A DNA stretch of 64,000 nucleotides from Leifsonia sp. NPDC080035 (GTDB taxonomy: Bacteria > Actinomycetota > Actinomycetes > Actinomycetales > Microbacteriaceae): NCBI RefSeq assembly GCF_040050925.1, contig NZ_CP157390.1:2542001-2606000 (forward strand), read 5' to 3'. A program made the translations under genes and the position numbers. A model generated the notes under the pieces. The model saw only the letters and a list, made by a program, of their open reading frames with translations. It had not been told where the DNA came from and did not search any database. Below are positions 20,380-28,926 of this stretch, piece by piece (position 1 is the stretch's first letter; each line of letters opens with the position of its first letter).

Positions 20380-21170
20380 GCGGGCTCACGATCCGCGACC
20401 TGACGGTGACGATGGGCACCGGCCAGCGCGCGCGACAGATCATCACCGGGATCGACCTCGATGTGCCGGCCGGCCGCATCACCGGTCTGGCGGGGGAGTC
20501 CGGCTCCGGCAAGACCATGACCGGTCTCGCCGCGCTGGGACTGCTCCCCGCGGGCGGCCGCGCCGCCGGCCGCATCGAGTACGACGGGCGCAACGTGCTC
20601 GACCTGCGCGCTCGCGAGCTGAACGCGCTGCGCGGATCGCGCATCGCCATGGTGTTCCAGGACCCGACGGCGAGCCTGCACCCCATGCTCACCATCGAGC
20701 GTCAGCTGACCGACCACCTGCGTCGGCACCGCGGACTCTCCAAGCGGGATGCCGTGGCGAGAGCCAGGGAGACGCTCGAGGTGGTCCGCGTCCCCGACCC
20801 GGACGGCGCGCTGCGGAAGTACCCGCACCAGTTCTCCGGCGGCCAGCTGCAGCGGATCGCGATCGCCATCGCGATCGTGTGCGGGCCGGACGTCCTGATC
20901 GCGGACGAGCCGACCACCGCGCTGGACGTCACGGTGCAGGCGGGCATCCTCCGGCTGCTCCGCTCGCTGTGCGACGAACTCGACCTCGCTGTCCTGCTCG
21001 TCACCCACGACCTCGGCGTCATGTCCGCGCTCGCGGACAGCATCGCCGTGATGCGGCACGGGGCCATCGTCGAGCACGGCGACCGCCACCAGGTGATCAC
21101 CGCGCCGGCCGATCCCTACACGCGCGCGCTGATCGACGCGCTTCCGACGGCGGACAGGGAGGACGGATGA
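20376..21170 (+). CDS. Peptide ABC transporter ATPase (DppD/OppD type)
   Basis: A 264-residue ATPase. Walker A GESGSGKT lies at residues 40-47, the signature FSGGQLQR near residue 150, Walker B VLIADEPTTALDVT, and the switch histidine in LLVTHDLGVMSALAD. The short C-terminus has the PADPYTRALIDALP element of OppD/DppD proteins. GTG 20376 overlaps the upstream stop. It forms a heterodimer with the ATPase encoded next. Confidence 0.93.
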   Translation: MSGLTIRDLTVTMGTGQRARQIITGIDLDVPAGRITGLAGESGSGKTMTGLAALGLLPAGGRAAGRIEYDGRNVLDLRARELNALRGSRIAMVFQDPTASLHPMLTIERQLTDHLRRHRGLSKRDAVARARETLEVVRVPDPDGALRKYPHQFSGGQLQRIAIAIAIVCGPDVLIADEPTTALDVTVQAGILRLLRSLCDELDLAVLLVTHDLGVMSALADSIAVMRHGAIVEHGDRHQVITAPADPYTRALIDALPTADREDG

Positions 21171-21943
21171 GCCTGCTGGAGATCGACGACCTCGTCGTCA
21201 CCTACAAGCTGCCGGGCCGCGGCAGGATGACGGCGGTGGACGGCGTGAGCCTCCGACTCGGCAACGGCCAGGTGCTCGGCCTGGTCGGCGAGTCCGGCTG
21301 CGGCAAGTCCACCATCGCGCGCACCGTCTGCGGGCTGGAGCCGGTGGCCTCCGGAAGCGTGCGGTTCGCGGGTGCGCCCGTGCGCCGGCTCGGACTGCGA
21401 CGAAGGGACCGCGAGCAGCTGCGCATCCAGATGGTCTTCCAGAACCCGTACGCGTCCCTCAACCCGCGCCGCACCATCGCGAGCCAGCTCGAGGACGGTC
21501 TGCGGATCAACCCGGACCGCTCGGCGTGGACGGTGTCCTCGCTTCTGGAGGCCGTGGAGCTGGATGCGTCGGCGGCCGCGAAGCACCCGCACGCGTTCTC
21601 CGGCGGCCAGCGGCAGCGCATCGCGATCGCACGTGCGATCGCGACCGGACCGGAGCTCCTCATCGGCGACGAGCCGATCGCCTCCCTCGACGCCTCTCTT
21701 CAGGCGAGCGTCGCCGGGATGATGCGCAGGCTCGTGCTGGAGACCGGCGCCGCGCTGCTGTTCATCAGCCACGACCTCTCGATCGTGCGCGAGATCGCGG
21801 ACGACGTCGCGGTGATGCAGGCGGGCCGGATCGTCGAGACCGGTCCCGTCGCCCGGGTCTGGGACGAGCCGCAGGCGGAGTACACGCAGCGTCTGCTGTC
21901 GGCCATCCCGAAGGTGGACGGCCTCGGCAACCTGCCGGGTTGA
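21167..21943 (+). CDS. Peptide ABC transporter ATPase (DppF/OppF type)
   Basis: A 258-residue ATPase, last gene of the first peptide operon. Walker A GESGCGKST, signature FSGGQRQR, Walker B LLIGDEPIASLDAS and switch LLFISHDLSIVREIAD are intact. The Walker B region has IGDEPIASLDAS where relatives read ADEP(T/V)SALD, a harmless variation. Start is ATG 21167 with AGGGAGGA upstream, overlapping the previous stop. A 137-base gap with G-rich direct repeats separates it from convergent whiB1. Confidence 0.93.
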   Translation: MSLLEIDDLVVTYKLPGRGRMTAVDGVSLRLGNGQVLGLVGESGCGKSTIARTVCGLEPVASGSVRFAGAPVRRLGLRRRDREQLRIQMVFQNPYASLNPRRTIASQLEDGLRINPDRSAWTVSSLLEAVELDASAAAKHPHAFSGGQRQRIAIARAIATGPELLIGDEPIASLDASLQASVAGMMRRLVLETGAALLFISHDLSIVREIADDVAVMQAGRIVETGPVARVWDEPQAEYTQRLLSAIPKVDGLGNLPG

Positions 21944-22080
21944 CGCGGCGCCGGAGGGCAGCAGAACGCCGAGGGGCGCTTCACGGACGGATGACGTCTG
22001 CTAGGTGTTCGTGAGAGCGCCGCCTCGGCGGGGGTGCTGCGGGGTGTTTCGGGTGATGCGTGTGTTGCGGGGTGCGTGGA

Positions 22081-22329
22081 TCAGGAGGCGCGGCGGGCGC
22101 GAGCGGCGCGACGCTTGAGCGCGCGGCGCTCGTCCTCGGAGAGGCCGCCCCAGACGCCCGAGTCCTGGCCGGTCTCGAGGGCGTACTGCAGGCAGATCTC
22201 GGTCACCGTGCAGCGCGCGCAGACCGCCTTGGCCTTGTCGATCTGGTCGACCGCGGGGCCCGTGTTGCCGACCGGGAAGAAGAGCTCGGGGTCCGCGGTC
22301 AGGCAGGCGGCTTTGTCGCGCCAATCCAT
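22081..22329 (-). CDS. whiB1: WhiB-family iron-sulfur transcription factor, WhiB1-like
   Basis: An 82-residue Wbl protein. Four cluster-ligating cysteines C9, C37, C40 and C46 match the spacing of mycobacterial WhiB1; the turn GVWGG and basic tail ERRALKRRAARARRAS follow. WhiB1 binds a [4Fe-4S] cluster that reacts with nitric oxide and interacts with the primary sigma factor. The opening MDWRDKAACLTADPELFFPVGN supports WhiB1 over other paralogues. ATG 22329 has AAGGAG nine bases upstream. The adjacent PdtaS-like gene (about 6.5 kb away) is its neighbour in mycobacteria. Confidence 0.92.
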   Translation of the reverse strand: MDWRDKAACLTADPELFFPVGNTGPAVDQIDKAKAVCARCTVTEICLQYALETGQDSGVWGGLSEDERRALKRRAARARRAS

Positions 22330-22400
22330 GAAGATATGCTCCTTGTTTGCTGGGTGTCTCCTGGCCTGATGGGCCTAGAATGCAGGTAAGCAGCCGGGTT

Positions 22401-22448
22401 ACAGGGTTCTTCAGATCCATGGGGAATGAGACCTGCCCACAACCCTGT
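22401..22448. promoter_or_regulatory. Inverted repeat ACAGGGTT/AACCCTGT upstream of whiB1
   Basis: Perfect 8-base arms at 22401-22408 and 22441-22448, 32 bases apart (40 base pairs centre to centre), in the unusually AT-rich gap between whiB1 and the divergent membrane-protein gene. The near four-turn spacing would suit cooperative binding by a regulator; alternatively it is a leader hairpin. No regulator is assigned. Confidence 0.35.
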
Positions 22449-22521
22449 GAGCACTAACTCGACCGTTGATATGCTCCCATAGCGCTTAATCCGAATCAAT
22501 AGTTTTGTATGGGATAACGCT

Positions 22522-22986
22522 GTGAACACGAGCCGGAAACATCAGGATGATATAGTGCCCGACCCCTCGCCGACCCGTCCCCCCGCGCACCGGCCCGCCC
22601 TGCTGATCGTCCTCGCCGTGATCCTCGGCCTCGAGTCCGCCCTCGTCGCCGGCGCGGCCGTGTGGCTCCTCGTCGAGCTGCTCACCGAGACGCCGGAGTC
22701 GTACACGACCGCGGTCGCGATCGTCGTGCTGGTCGTCCTCGCCGCCGCCTGGGTCATCCTGACTCTGGTCGGCATCCTGCGGCTGCGCGGCTGGGCGCGT
22801 GCGTCGACCGTGACCATCCAGATCCTGATGCTCGCGGTCGCCGTCGGCAGCTTCCAGGGAATCTTCGCCCGGCCGGATCTGGGCTGGGCGCTGCTCGTCC
22901 CCGCCGTCGTCGCGGGCGTCCTCGCCCTGACGCCGTCGGTCGTGCGCGCCACGAGTCGCAACACGGAGTCAAACGAATCGCAGTGA
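22522..22986 (+). CDS. Four-helix membrane protein of unknown function
   Basis: A 154-residue protein with a short charged N-terminus and four hydrophobic helices (about residues 25-48, 60-82, 92-110 and 117-134), ending in a Ser/Thr/Asn tail. No catalytic motif is seen. GTG 22522 is given; a second in-frame GTG at 22555 with AGGA upstream is an equally good start and would remove 11 residues. It is divergent from whiB1 and lies 30 bases before the DUF1684 gene, possibly co-transcribed. Confidence 0.65.
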   Translation: MNTSRKHQDDIVPDPSPTRPPAHRPALLIVLAVILGLESALVAGAAVWLLVELLTETPESYTTAVAIVVLVVLAAAWVILTLVGILRLRGWARASTVTIQILMLAVAVGSFQGIFARPDLGWALLVPAVVAGVLALTPSVVRATSRNTESNESQ

Positions 22987-23016
22987 GGCGGGAACAAGCC
23001 GAGACTCGTAAGCGTT

Positions 23017-23772
23017 ATGGCCGACATCGTGACTGATCTCTCCGCCCCGCCCCTCGCGTCCCCCTCCACCATCGAGACCGCCCGTGCCGGGCACGAGGCC
23101 TGGCACGCCGCGCGTCTCGCGTCCGTCGCCGCCCCGACCGGGAACCTCGCGCTCATCGAGACGCGCTGGCTGCCCGACGGCGACGAGACGACCGTGGAGG
23201 ACGCGCTGGCCGGGCATCCCGCGACGGTCACGGCCACCGGGCTCACGCGGCGCAACCTGGACACCGGGGCGCCGGAGCGCGGCATCCGGCTCTGGGACGC
23301 GGCGTCGCCGGCGATCCGCGCGTTCGAGACGATCGACGTGTTCCCGTTCGACCCGTCCTGGGTGATCGAGGCGACGTTCACCCCGGTCGAGGGCGAGCGC
23401 ACCATCCCGTTCGAGCACATCAGGGACAACGGCCTGACCCGCGACCTCGTCGTGCCGGGTGACATCACCTTCACCCGCGACGGCGTCGACTACTCCCTGA
23501 GCGCCTTCGACGACGACGGCACGCTGCTGCTCGTCTTCGGCGACCCGACCAACGGTGCGGACGGCGACGACGGCACCTACGCGTCCGGACGCTTCCTGTT
23601 CGTGACCCGCGACGGCGACCGCGCCGTCCTCGACTTCAACCGCGCCTTCGTGCCCCCGTGCGGGTTCTCGGACCAGTACAACTGTCCGCTGCCGCCGCGG
23701 AACAACCGCTTCCCCGTCCCGGTGACCGCCGGGGAGAAGCGCGTCGTGTTCCGCGACGGCGCCGCGCACTGA
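23017..23772 (+). CDS. DUF1684 domain protein
   Basis: A 251-residue soluble protein. The DUF1684 hallmarks are the WHAARLASV N-terminal segment, FPFDPSWVIEATFTP in the middle, and the C-terminal NRAFVPPCGFSDQYNCPLPPRNNRFPVPVTAGEK with two conserved cysteines. Family function is unknown; the fold is probably beta-rich. ATG 23017 is in an operon-like position after the membrane-protein gene. The following 86 bases to the next operon hold a C-rich tandem repeat. Confidence 0.88.
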   Translation: MADIVTDLSAPPLASPSTIETARAGHEAWHAARLASVAAPTGNLALIETRWLPDGDETTVEDALAGHPATVTATGLTRRNLDTGAPERGIRLWDAASPAIRAFETIDVFPFDPSWVIEATFTPVEGERTIPFEHIRDNGLTRDLVVPGDITFTRDGVDYSLSAFDDDGTLLLVFGDPTNGADGDDGTYASGRFLFVTRDGDRAVLDFNRAFVPPCGFSDQYNCPLPPRNNRFPVPVTAGEKRVVFRDGAAH

Positions 23773-23793
23773 CGTCTCGAACGCACGCTCCAG

Positions 23794-23846
23794 AGCACCC
23801 TCCCGCAGCACCCCCAGCACCTTCCCCTAGCACCTTCCCCCAGCAC
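23794..23846 (+). repeat. Five AGCAC units in a C-rich leader
   Basis: AGCAC begins at 23794, 23807, 23816, 23829 and 23842, so three of the four steps are 13 bases and one is 9. The unit is AGCACC plus a CT-rich run. It fills the gap just before the ribosome site of the second peptide operon and looks like slippage-derived tandem duplication. Confidence 0.6.
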
Positions 23847-23858
23847 AGGAGAACTCCC

Positions 23859-25358
23859 TTGAGAAAGACCCCCCTGCTCGCCACGCTCGCGATCGGCCTC
23901 GCCTCGGCACTGGCCCTCGCGGGCTGCGCCGGCGCATCCTCCTCGTCGTCGAAGGGCGCCGACGCGTCGATCGCGATCGGTTCCCTCTACGAGCCGGTGA
24001 ACCTCGACAACACCGCCGGCGGCGGTCAGGGCGTCACCGAGGCGCTCAACGGCAACGTCTACGAGGGGCTGTTCAAGCTCACCGACGCCGGCGAGATCCA
24101 GCCGCTGCTCGCCACGAAGTACACCACGAGCGCCGACGGCCTCACGTACACCTTCACCCTGCGCGACGGCGTGAAGTTCCACTCCGGCAAGCCGCTGACC
24201 AGCGCATCCGTCAAGTCCAGCATCGAGCGCGTGCTCGCTGACGACTCGCAGTCGGCGCGCAAGTCGCAGCTCGCGGTCATTTCGAAGATCGACACCCCGG
24301 ACGAGAAGACCGTCGTGATCTCGCTGAAGTCGCGGTCCATCTCGCTTCCGTACAACCTCAGCTACGTCTGGATCTATGGCCCCGGCACCACGAACTACAA
24401 GACCGCGGAGGACGGCACCGGCCCGTACACCCTCGGCACCTGGAAGCGGGGCAGCTCGCTCAGCCTCGAGCGCTCGAGCGACTACTGGGGCGACAAGGCG
24501 AAGAACAAGGAGGTCGTCTACGACTACTTCACCGACGCCAGCGCCCTCTCCAACGCCCTGCTGACCAACCAGGTCGACCTGGTCACGAGCATCCAGAGCC
24601 CGGACTCGCTCACGCAGTTCGAGGGCAATAAGGACTACACGATCAGCAACGGCAAGTCCACGACGAAGGAGCTGCTCGCCTTCAATGACAAGGTCGCGCC
24701 GTTCGACAAGGCAGAGGTGCGCAAGGCCGTGTACTCGGCCATCGACACCAAGAAGCTGCTGAGCTCCATCTGGGGCAAGTACGGCACGCTGATCGGCTCG
24801 ATGGTTCCGCCGAGCGACCCCTGGTACGAGGACCTCACGAAGGTCAATCCCTACGACGTGACGCTCGCGAAGAAGGAGCTGGCCGCGGCCGGGCTGCCGA
24901 ACGGCTTCACGTTCACGCTCGACACCCCGACCTACGACCCGCACCCCGCCGTTGCGGAGTTCCTGAAGAGCGAGCTCGCCAAGGTCGGCATCACAGTGAA
25001 CATCAACTCCATCTCGGCCGACGAGTGGTACACCAAGGTCTTCAAGAACCACGACTTCACGGCGACGCTGCAGGAGCACGTCAACGACCGCGACGTCGTC
25101 TGGTACGGCAACCCGGACTTCTACTGGGGCTACGACAACCCGCAGGTGACCGCCTGGGTGAACGAGGCCGAGCAGGCACCGACCACGGCCGAGCAGACCG
25201 CGAAGCTGAAGCTCGTGAACGAGCAGATCGCGAAGGACGCGGCCAGCGCCTGGCTGTATCTCTACCCGCAGATCGTCGTCGCGTCGAGCGACGTCAGCGG
25301 CTACCCGGTCAACGGCCTGAACTCGCAGTTCTTCGCCTACGACATCGTGAAGAAGTAG
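23859..25358 (+). CDS. Peptide ABC transporter substrate-binding lipoprotein (SBP family 5), second operon
   Basis: A 499-residue binding lipoprotein with lipobox cysteine C23 (LAGC). Family 5 features include LYEPVNLDNTAGGGQGVTEALNGNVYEGLFKL, DGTGPYTLGTWKRGSSLSLERSSDYWGD and LASTWLYLYPQ-like C-terminal residues. Start is TTG 23859 (TTG AGA AAG), chosen because AGGAG lies nine bases upstream and the signal peptide begins directly; the longer in-frame reading upstream is C-rich repeat. It is only distantly like the first operon's binding protein, so a different substrate is likely. Confidence 0.92.
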   Translation: MRKTPLLATLAIGLASALALAGCAGASSSSSKGADASIAIGSLYEPVNLDNTAGGGQGVTEALNGNVYEGLFKLTDAGEIQPLLATKYTTSADGLTYTFTLRDGVKFHSGKPLTSASVKSSIERVLADDSQSARKSQLAVISKIDTPDEKTVVISLKSRSISLPYNLSYVWIYGPGTTNYKTAEDGTGPYTLGTWKRGSSLSLERSSDYWGDKAKNKEVVYDYFTDASALSNALLTNQVDLVTSIQSPDSLTQFEGNKDYTISNGKSTTKELLAFNDKVAPFDKAEVRKAVYSAIDTKKLLSSIWGKYGTLIGSMVPPSDPWYEDLTKVNPYDVTLAKKELAAAGLPNGFTFTLDTPTYDPHPAVAEFLKSELAKVGITVNINSISADEWYTKVFKNHDFTATLQEHVNDRDVVWYGNPDFYWGYDNPQVTAWVNEAEQAPTTAEQTAKLKLVNEQIAKDAASAWLYLYPQIVVASSDVSGYPVNGLNSQFFAYDIVKK

Positions 25359-25451
25359 CTTCTCGAAGCCTCTCCACTGTGGATGCTCGCAGGTGGCGCC
25401 CTCCGCCCCTGCGAGCATCCGCGCTGTCCCCCTGTTTAAGCTTGACGGATC

Positions 25452-26414
25452 ATGGCCATCTACCTCCTGCGTCGCACCGCGTTCCTCGTGGTGTCGCTGC
25501 TGCTCGCCATGGTGGTGCTGTTCTTCCTGCTCCGTGTGCTGCCCGGCGATCCGGCGAACGCGCTCCTCTCGGCCAGCGCGACGCCAGAGCAGATCAAGGC
25601 CGCGCAGGAGCAGGTCGGCAGTGATCTGCCGCTCCCGCAGCAGTTCCTGAGCTGGTTCGGCTCACTGCTGACGCTCGACCTCGGCCAGTCGTTCATCACG
25701 TCGCTCCCGGTCGGCCCGGAGATCGCGTCGCGGCTCGCCGTCACCATCCCGCTGACGCTGCTGTCGTTCGTGCTCGCGGTCGTGCTCGCGCTGCCGATCG
25801 GGTTCGTCGCCGCGTGGAAGGCCGACCGCTGGTACGGCCTCGCCCTCTCCGCGTTCTCGCAGCTGGGCATCGCCGTCCCGGTGTTCTGGGTCGGCATCCT
25901 GCTGGTGAGCGTCTTCTCGGTGAACCTGCGCTGGTTCCCCTCCGGCGGCTTTCCCCGCGACGACTGGGCCGACCCGGCGGCGGCGCTGGAGTCGCTCGCG
26001 CTGCCGATCATCACGATCGCCATCGTGATGAGCGCCTCCATCTCACGCTACGTGCGCAGCGCGACGCTCGACGTGATCGGGAGCGACTACCTGCGTAACG
26101 CCCGAGCGCTCGGCTCCGGCTTCGGCCGGGCGATGTGGCGGCACGGGCTGCGCAACGGCGCCGTTCCGGTCATCTCTGTGCTCGGCATCGAGCTCGCCAC
26201 GACGTTCCTCGGCGCGGTCGTCGTCGAGAGCGTCTTCACCCTGCCCGGGCTCGGCAGCATGCTGCTGCGCGCGATCGAGCAGCACGACTACCCGAACATC
26301 CAGGGCATCCTGTTCGTCTCCACGCTGCTGGTGCTGATCGTCGGCTTCGTCGCCGACATCGTGCAGCGGCTCATCGACCCGCGCCTGCGGCACAGCATTT
26401 CGGGGAACCGATGA
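25452..26414 (+). CDS. Peptide ABC transporter permease (DppB/OppB type), second operon
   Basis: A 320-residue permease: first helix RRTAFLVVSLLLAMVVLFFLLRVLPGDPA, then the conserved LPLPQQFLSWFGSLLTLDLGQSF segment and the ATPase-contact loop SISRYVRSATLDVIGSDYLRNARALGSG. It starts at ATG 25452, 93 bases after the binding-protein stop, a gap that may hold a processing site or internal terminator. The stop overlaps the next permease start (ATGA). Confidence 0.93.
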   Translation: MAIYLLRRTAFLVVSLLLAMVVLFFLLRVLPGDPANALLSASATPEQIKAAQEQVGSDLPLPQQFLSWFGSLLTLDLGQSFITSLPVGPEIASRLAVTIPLTLLSFVLAVVLALPIGFVAAWKADRWYGLALSAFSQLGIAVPVFWVGILLVSVFSVNLRWFPSGGFPRDDWADPAAALESLALPIITIAIVMSASISRYVRSATLDVIGSDYLRNARALGSGFGRAMWRHGLRNGAVPVISVLGIELATTFLGAVVVESVFTLPGLGSMLLRAIEQHDYPNIQGILFVSTLLVLIVGFVADIVQRLIDPRLRHSISGNR

Positions 26415-27295
26415 GCGCGGTCGTGGATCAGGCTGCGGCGCAGGGCGCTGCCGGCGACCCGCGGGAGCGGGCGAAGCGCCGGGCGCGTCGGTCCGTGACG
26501 CTCGGCATCGGCCTGACGCTCGTCGGGCTGGTCGTGCTGGTCGCCGCGATCTCGTTCTTCTGGCTGCCGTACGCGCAGGGCGACACCTCCGGCGGCCGGC
26601 TGCAGCCTCCGGGCGGCGACCACTGGCTCGGGACGGACAAGCTCGGCCGCGACCTGACCACGCAGCTGATGATCGGCGCACGGATCGCGCTCGCCGTCGG
26701 CCTCGGGGCCGTCGTGATCGGGGCGATCGTCGGCATCACGATCGGAATGCTCGCCGCGTTCGCGACCCGCTGGCTCGACGACACCATCTCCGCCGTGCTG
26801 GACATCCTCATCGCGTTCCCGACGCTGCTGCTGGCGATGCTCATCGTCGCCGCGCAGGGCGCATCCCTCGGCACCGCCATCCTGGCGATCGGACTCGCGA
26901 TGTCCGCGGTCGTCGCCCGGCTGACGCGGGTGCTCGCCAAGCGCGTGCTTGCGCAGCAGTACGTCACGGCTGCGCGCACCTCGGGGACGTCGTGGCCGGG
27001 AGTGGTGGCCAGGCACATCCTCCCGAACATCTGGCCGACGCTCGGGGTCAACCTCGCGCTGCAGTTCGGCGTCGCCGTGCTCGCCGAGGCGAGCCTGTCC
27101 TACCTCGGTCTCGGTGCTCCGCCGCCGAACGCGTCGTGGGGCCGGCTGCTGCAGGAGGCGCAGGGTACCGTCGCCGTCGCACCCGTGGGGGCGATCGCAC
27201 CCGGCATCGCGCTGGTGGTGCTGGTCATCGGCGTGAACCTCGTCGCCGACGGTCTCCGCGACGTCGCCGACCCGACCAGAAGGAGGTCGCGATGA
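26411..27295 (+). CDS. Peptide ABC transporter permease (DppC/OppC type), second operon
   Basis: A 294-residue permease. The N-terminal cytoplasmic segment is basic (PRERAKRRARRS), followed by a helix, the OppC motif GGDHWLGTDKLGRDLTTQLMIGARIAL, and contact loop VVARLTRVLAKRVLAQQYVTAARTSG. ATG 26411 overlaps the upstream stop by four bases; the ATPase gene overlaps its 3' end in turn. Confidence 0.93.
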   Translation: MSAVVDQAAAQGAAGDPRERAKRRARRSVTLGIGLTLVGLVVLVAAISFFWLPYAQGDTSGGRLQPPGGDHWLGTDKLGRDLTTQLMIGARIALAVGLGAVVIGAIVGITIGMLAAFATRWLDDTISAVLDILIAFPTLLLAMLIVAAQGASLGTAILAIGLAMSAVVARLTRVLAKRVLAQQYVTAARTSGTSWPGVVARHILPNIWPTLGVNLALQFGVAVLAEASLSYLGLGAPPPNASWGRLLQEAQGTVAVAPVGAIAPGIALVVLVIGVNLVADGLRDVADPTRRRSR

Positions 27296-28080
27296 TCCTC
27301 GACGTCTCGGGACTCACCGTCACCGCCAAGGACGGCTCCGCCCTCGTTCGGGACGTGTCGTTCGGCCTGGACGCAGGGGAGCGGCTCAGCCTCATCGGCG
27401 AGTCCGGCTCCGGCAAGTCGCTGACCTCGTTCGCGATCACCGGGCTGCTGCCAGAGGGCTTGAGCGCCGGCGGCAGCGTCGAGCTCGCCGGCGTCCAGGT
27501 GATCGGCTCGAAGGAGCGGGCTCTGGTCCCGCTGCGCGGTCGCACGGTGTCGATGGTGTTCCAGGAGCCGCTGACCGCGCTCGATCCGCTGATGCGGCTC
27601 GGGGATCAGGTGGCGGAGCCGCTGCGCCGCCACCTGGGCCTCCGGGGGAGCGCGCTCCGTTCGGCGGTGCTGGATGCGCTGGCCGAGGTGCGGCTGCCCG
27701 ATCCGGCGAGGATCGCCCGCGCGTACCCGCACGAGATCTCCGGCGGCCAGCGTCAGCGCGTGGCCATCGCGGCCGCCCTGGCCTGCCGCCCGCAGCTGCT
27801 GATCGCCGACGAGCCGACGACCGCCCTCGACGTGACGGTGCAGGCGGACATCCTGGCGCTCCTGGACGCCCTCGTAGCCGAGCGCGGGATGGCCCTGCTG
27901 TTCGTCAGCCACGACCTCGCCGTCGTCTCCCGGATGACCGACCGGGCGCTCGTGCTGCGCGACGGGCGTGTGGTCGAGGAGGGCAGCATCCGGCGCATCC
28001 TGAGCAGCCCCGCCGACCCGTACACGGTCGACCTCGTGCGGAGCGCCCGCGAGCTCGACGCCGCTCTGGAGGCGACGTGA
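27292..28080 (+). CDS. Peptide ABC transporter ATPase (DppD/OppD type), second operon
   Basis: A 262-residue ATPase with Walker A GESGSGKS, signature ISGGQRQR, Walker B LLIADEPTTALDVT and switch LLFVSHDLAVVSRMTD. ATG 27292 overlaps the permease stop and has a strong AAGGAGG ribosome site. The C-terminal SSPADPYTVDLVRSA element is the short version of the OppD tail. It pairs with the following ATPase. Confidence 0.94.
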   Translation: MILDVSGLTVTAKDGSALVRDVSFGLDAGERLSLIGESGSGKSLTSFAITGLLPEGLSAGGSVELAGVQVIGSKERALVPLRGRTVSMVFQEPLTALDPLMRLGDQVAEPLRRHLGLRGSALRSAVLDALAEVRLPDPARIARAYPHEISGGQRQRVAIAAALACRPQLLIADEPTTALDVTVQADILALLDALVAERGMALLFVSHDLAVVSRMTDRALVLRDGRVVEEGSIRRILSSPADPYTVDLVRSARELDAALEAT

Positions 28081-28841
28081 GCGCCATCCTGGAACTCCGC
28101 GACGCCGGTTTCCGGTACCGCCGTGCCGCCGCACCGGCTCTGGAGGGCGTGTCGTTCTCCGTCGAGCCGGGCCGCAGCGTCGGCCTGGTCGGCGAGTCCG
28201 GCGCGGGCAAGACGACCGTGCTCTCGCTGCTGCTCGGCCTTGCCGACCCGACCAGCGGTGCCGTGCTGTTCGACGGCGCTCCGCTGGACCGGCGGGATCG
28301 CGCCACCATGCGGGCGTTCCGGCGCAGCGTGCAGACGGTCTTCCAGGACCCCTACTCGTCGCTCGACCCGCGCCAGAGCGTCGGCCGGATCGTGGGCGAG
28401 CCGCTCGCGTCGCTGCGGATCGCCTCCGGGCAGGACGCCGCGTCCAGGGTCGCGGCGGCCCTCCGCGCGGTGGCCCTGCCCGAGGACGCGGCGGGACGGT
28501 TCCCGCACGAGTTCTCCGGCGGGCAGCGTCAGCGCATCGCGATCGCGCGCGCCATCGTGTCGCGGCCGCGCGTGCTGCTCGCCGACGAGCCGGTGAGCGC
28601 GCTGGATGTGACGACGCGCATCCAGATCATCGAGCTCCTCGGCGAGCTCGCCCGCAGCGAGGGCATGACGGTCGTGATGGTCTCGCACGATCTCAGCGTG
28701 GTCGCGACGCTCTGCCAGGACACGGTGGTGCTGCGCTCCGGCCGCGTGGTGGAGCAGGGGCCGACGCGCGAGGTGCTCGGCGCGCCGGCCGATCCCTACA
28801 CGCAGCGTCTGCTGGCCTCCGTCCCCCGGCTCCCCGCCTGA
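28077..28841 (+). CDS. Peptide ABC transporter ATPase (DppF/OppF type), second operon
   Basis: A 254-residue ATPase closing the second operon. Walker A GESGAGKTT, Q-loop VFQDPYSSLDPRQSV, signature FSGGQRQR, Walker B VLLADEPVSALDVT and switch VMVSHDLSVVATL are all intact. GTG 28077 overlaps the previous stop. A large hairpin follows 10 bases after the stop and separates it from convergent bcp. Confidence 0.94.
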   Translation: MSAILELRDAGFRYRRAAAPALEGVSFSVEPGRSVGLVGESGAGKTTVLSLLLGLADPTSGAVLFDGAPLDRRDRATMRAFRRSVQTVFQDPYSSLDPRQSVGRIVGEPLASLRIASGQDAASRVAAALRAVALPEDAAGRFPHEFSGGQRQRIAIARAIVSRPRVLLADEPVSALDVTTRIQIIELLGELARSEGMTVVMVSHDLSVVATLCQDTVVLRSGRVVEQGPTREVLGAPADPYTQRLLASVPRLPA

Positions 28842-28851
28842 TCCCGGGGGT

Positions 28852-28908
28852 ACATTTGGCACAAATGTCGGCTACGGCGCGACCGTAACCGACATTTGTG
28901 CCAAATGT
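28852..28908. terminator. Large hairpin between convergent genes
   Basis: A 26-base stem with one mismatch (28852-28877 with 28883-28908) and loop CGCGA. Each arm itself contains the palindrome ACATTTG-N3-CAAATGT, so alternative cruciform or small-hairpin forms are possible. It is much richer in AT than its surroundings and has no T-run. It probably ends transcription from both sides, but could be a dispersed repeat. Confidence 0.7.
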
Positions 28909-28926
28909 GTGCGCGGGAAGCGTCGC

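Noticed and set aside
22444..22460. A CRP site (TGTGA-N6-TCACA) upstream of whiB1
   Set aside because: TGTGA is present, but the second half reads ACTCG. One half-site is not enough.
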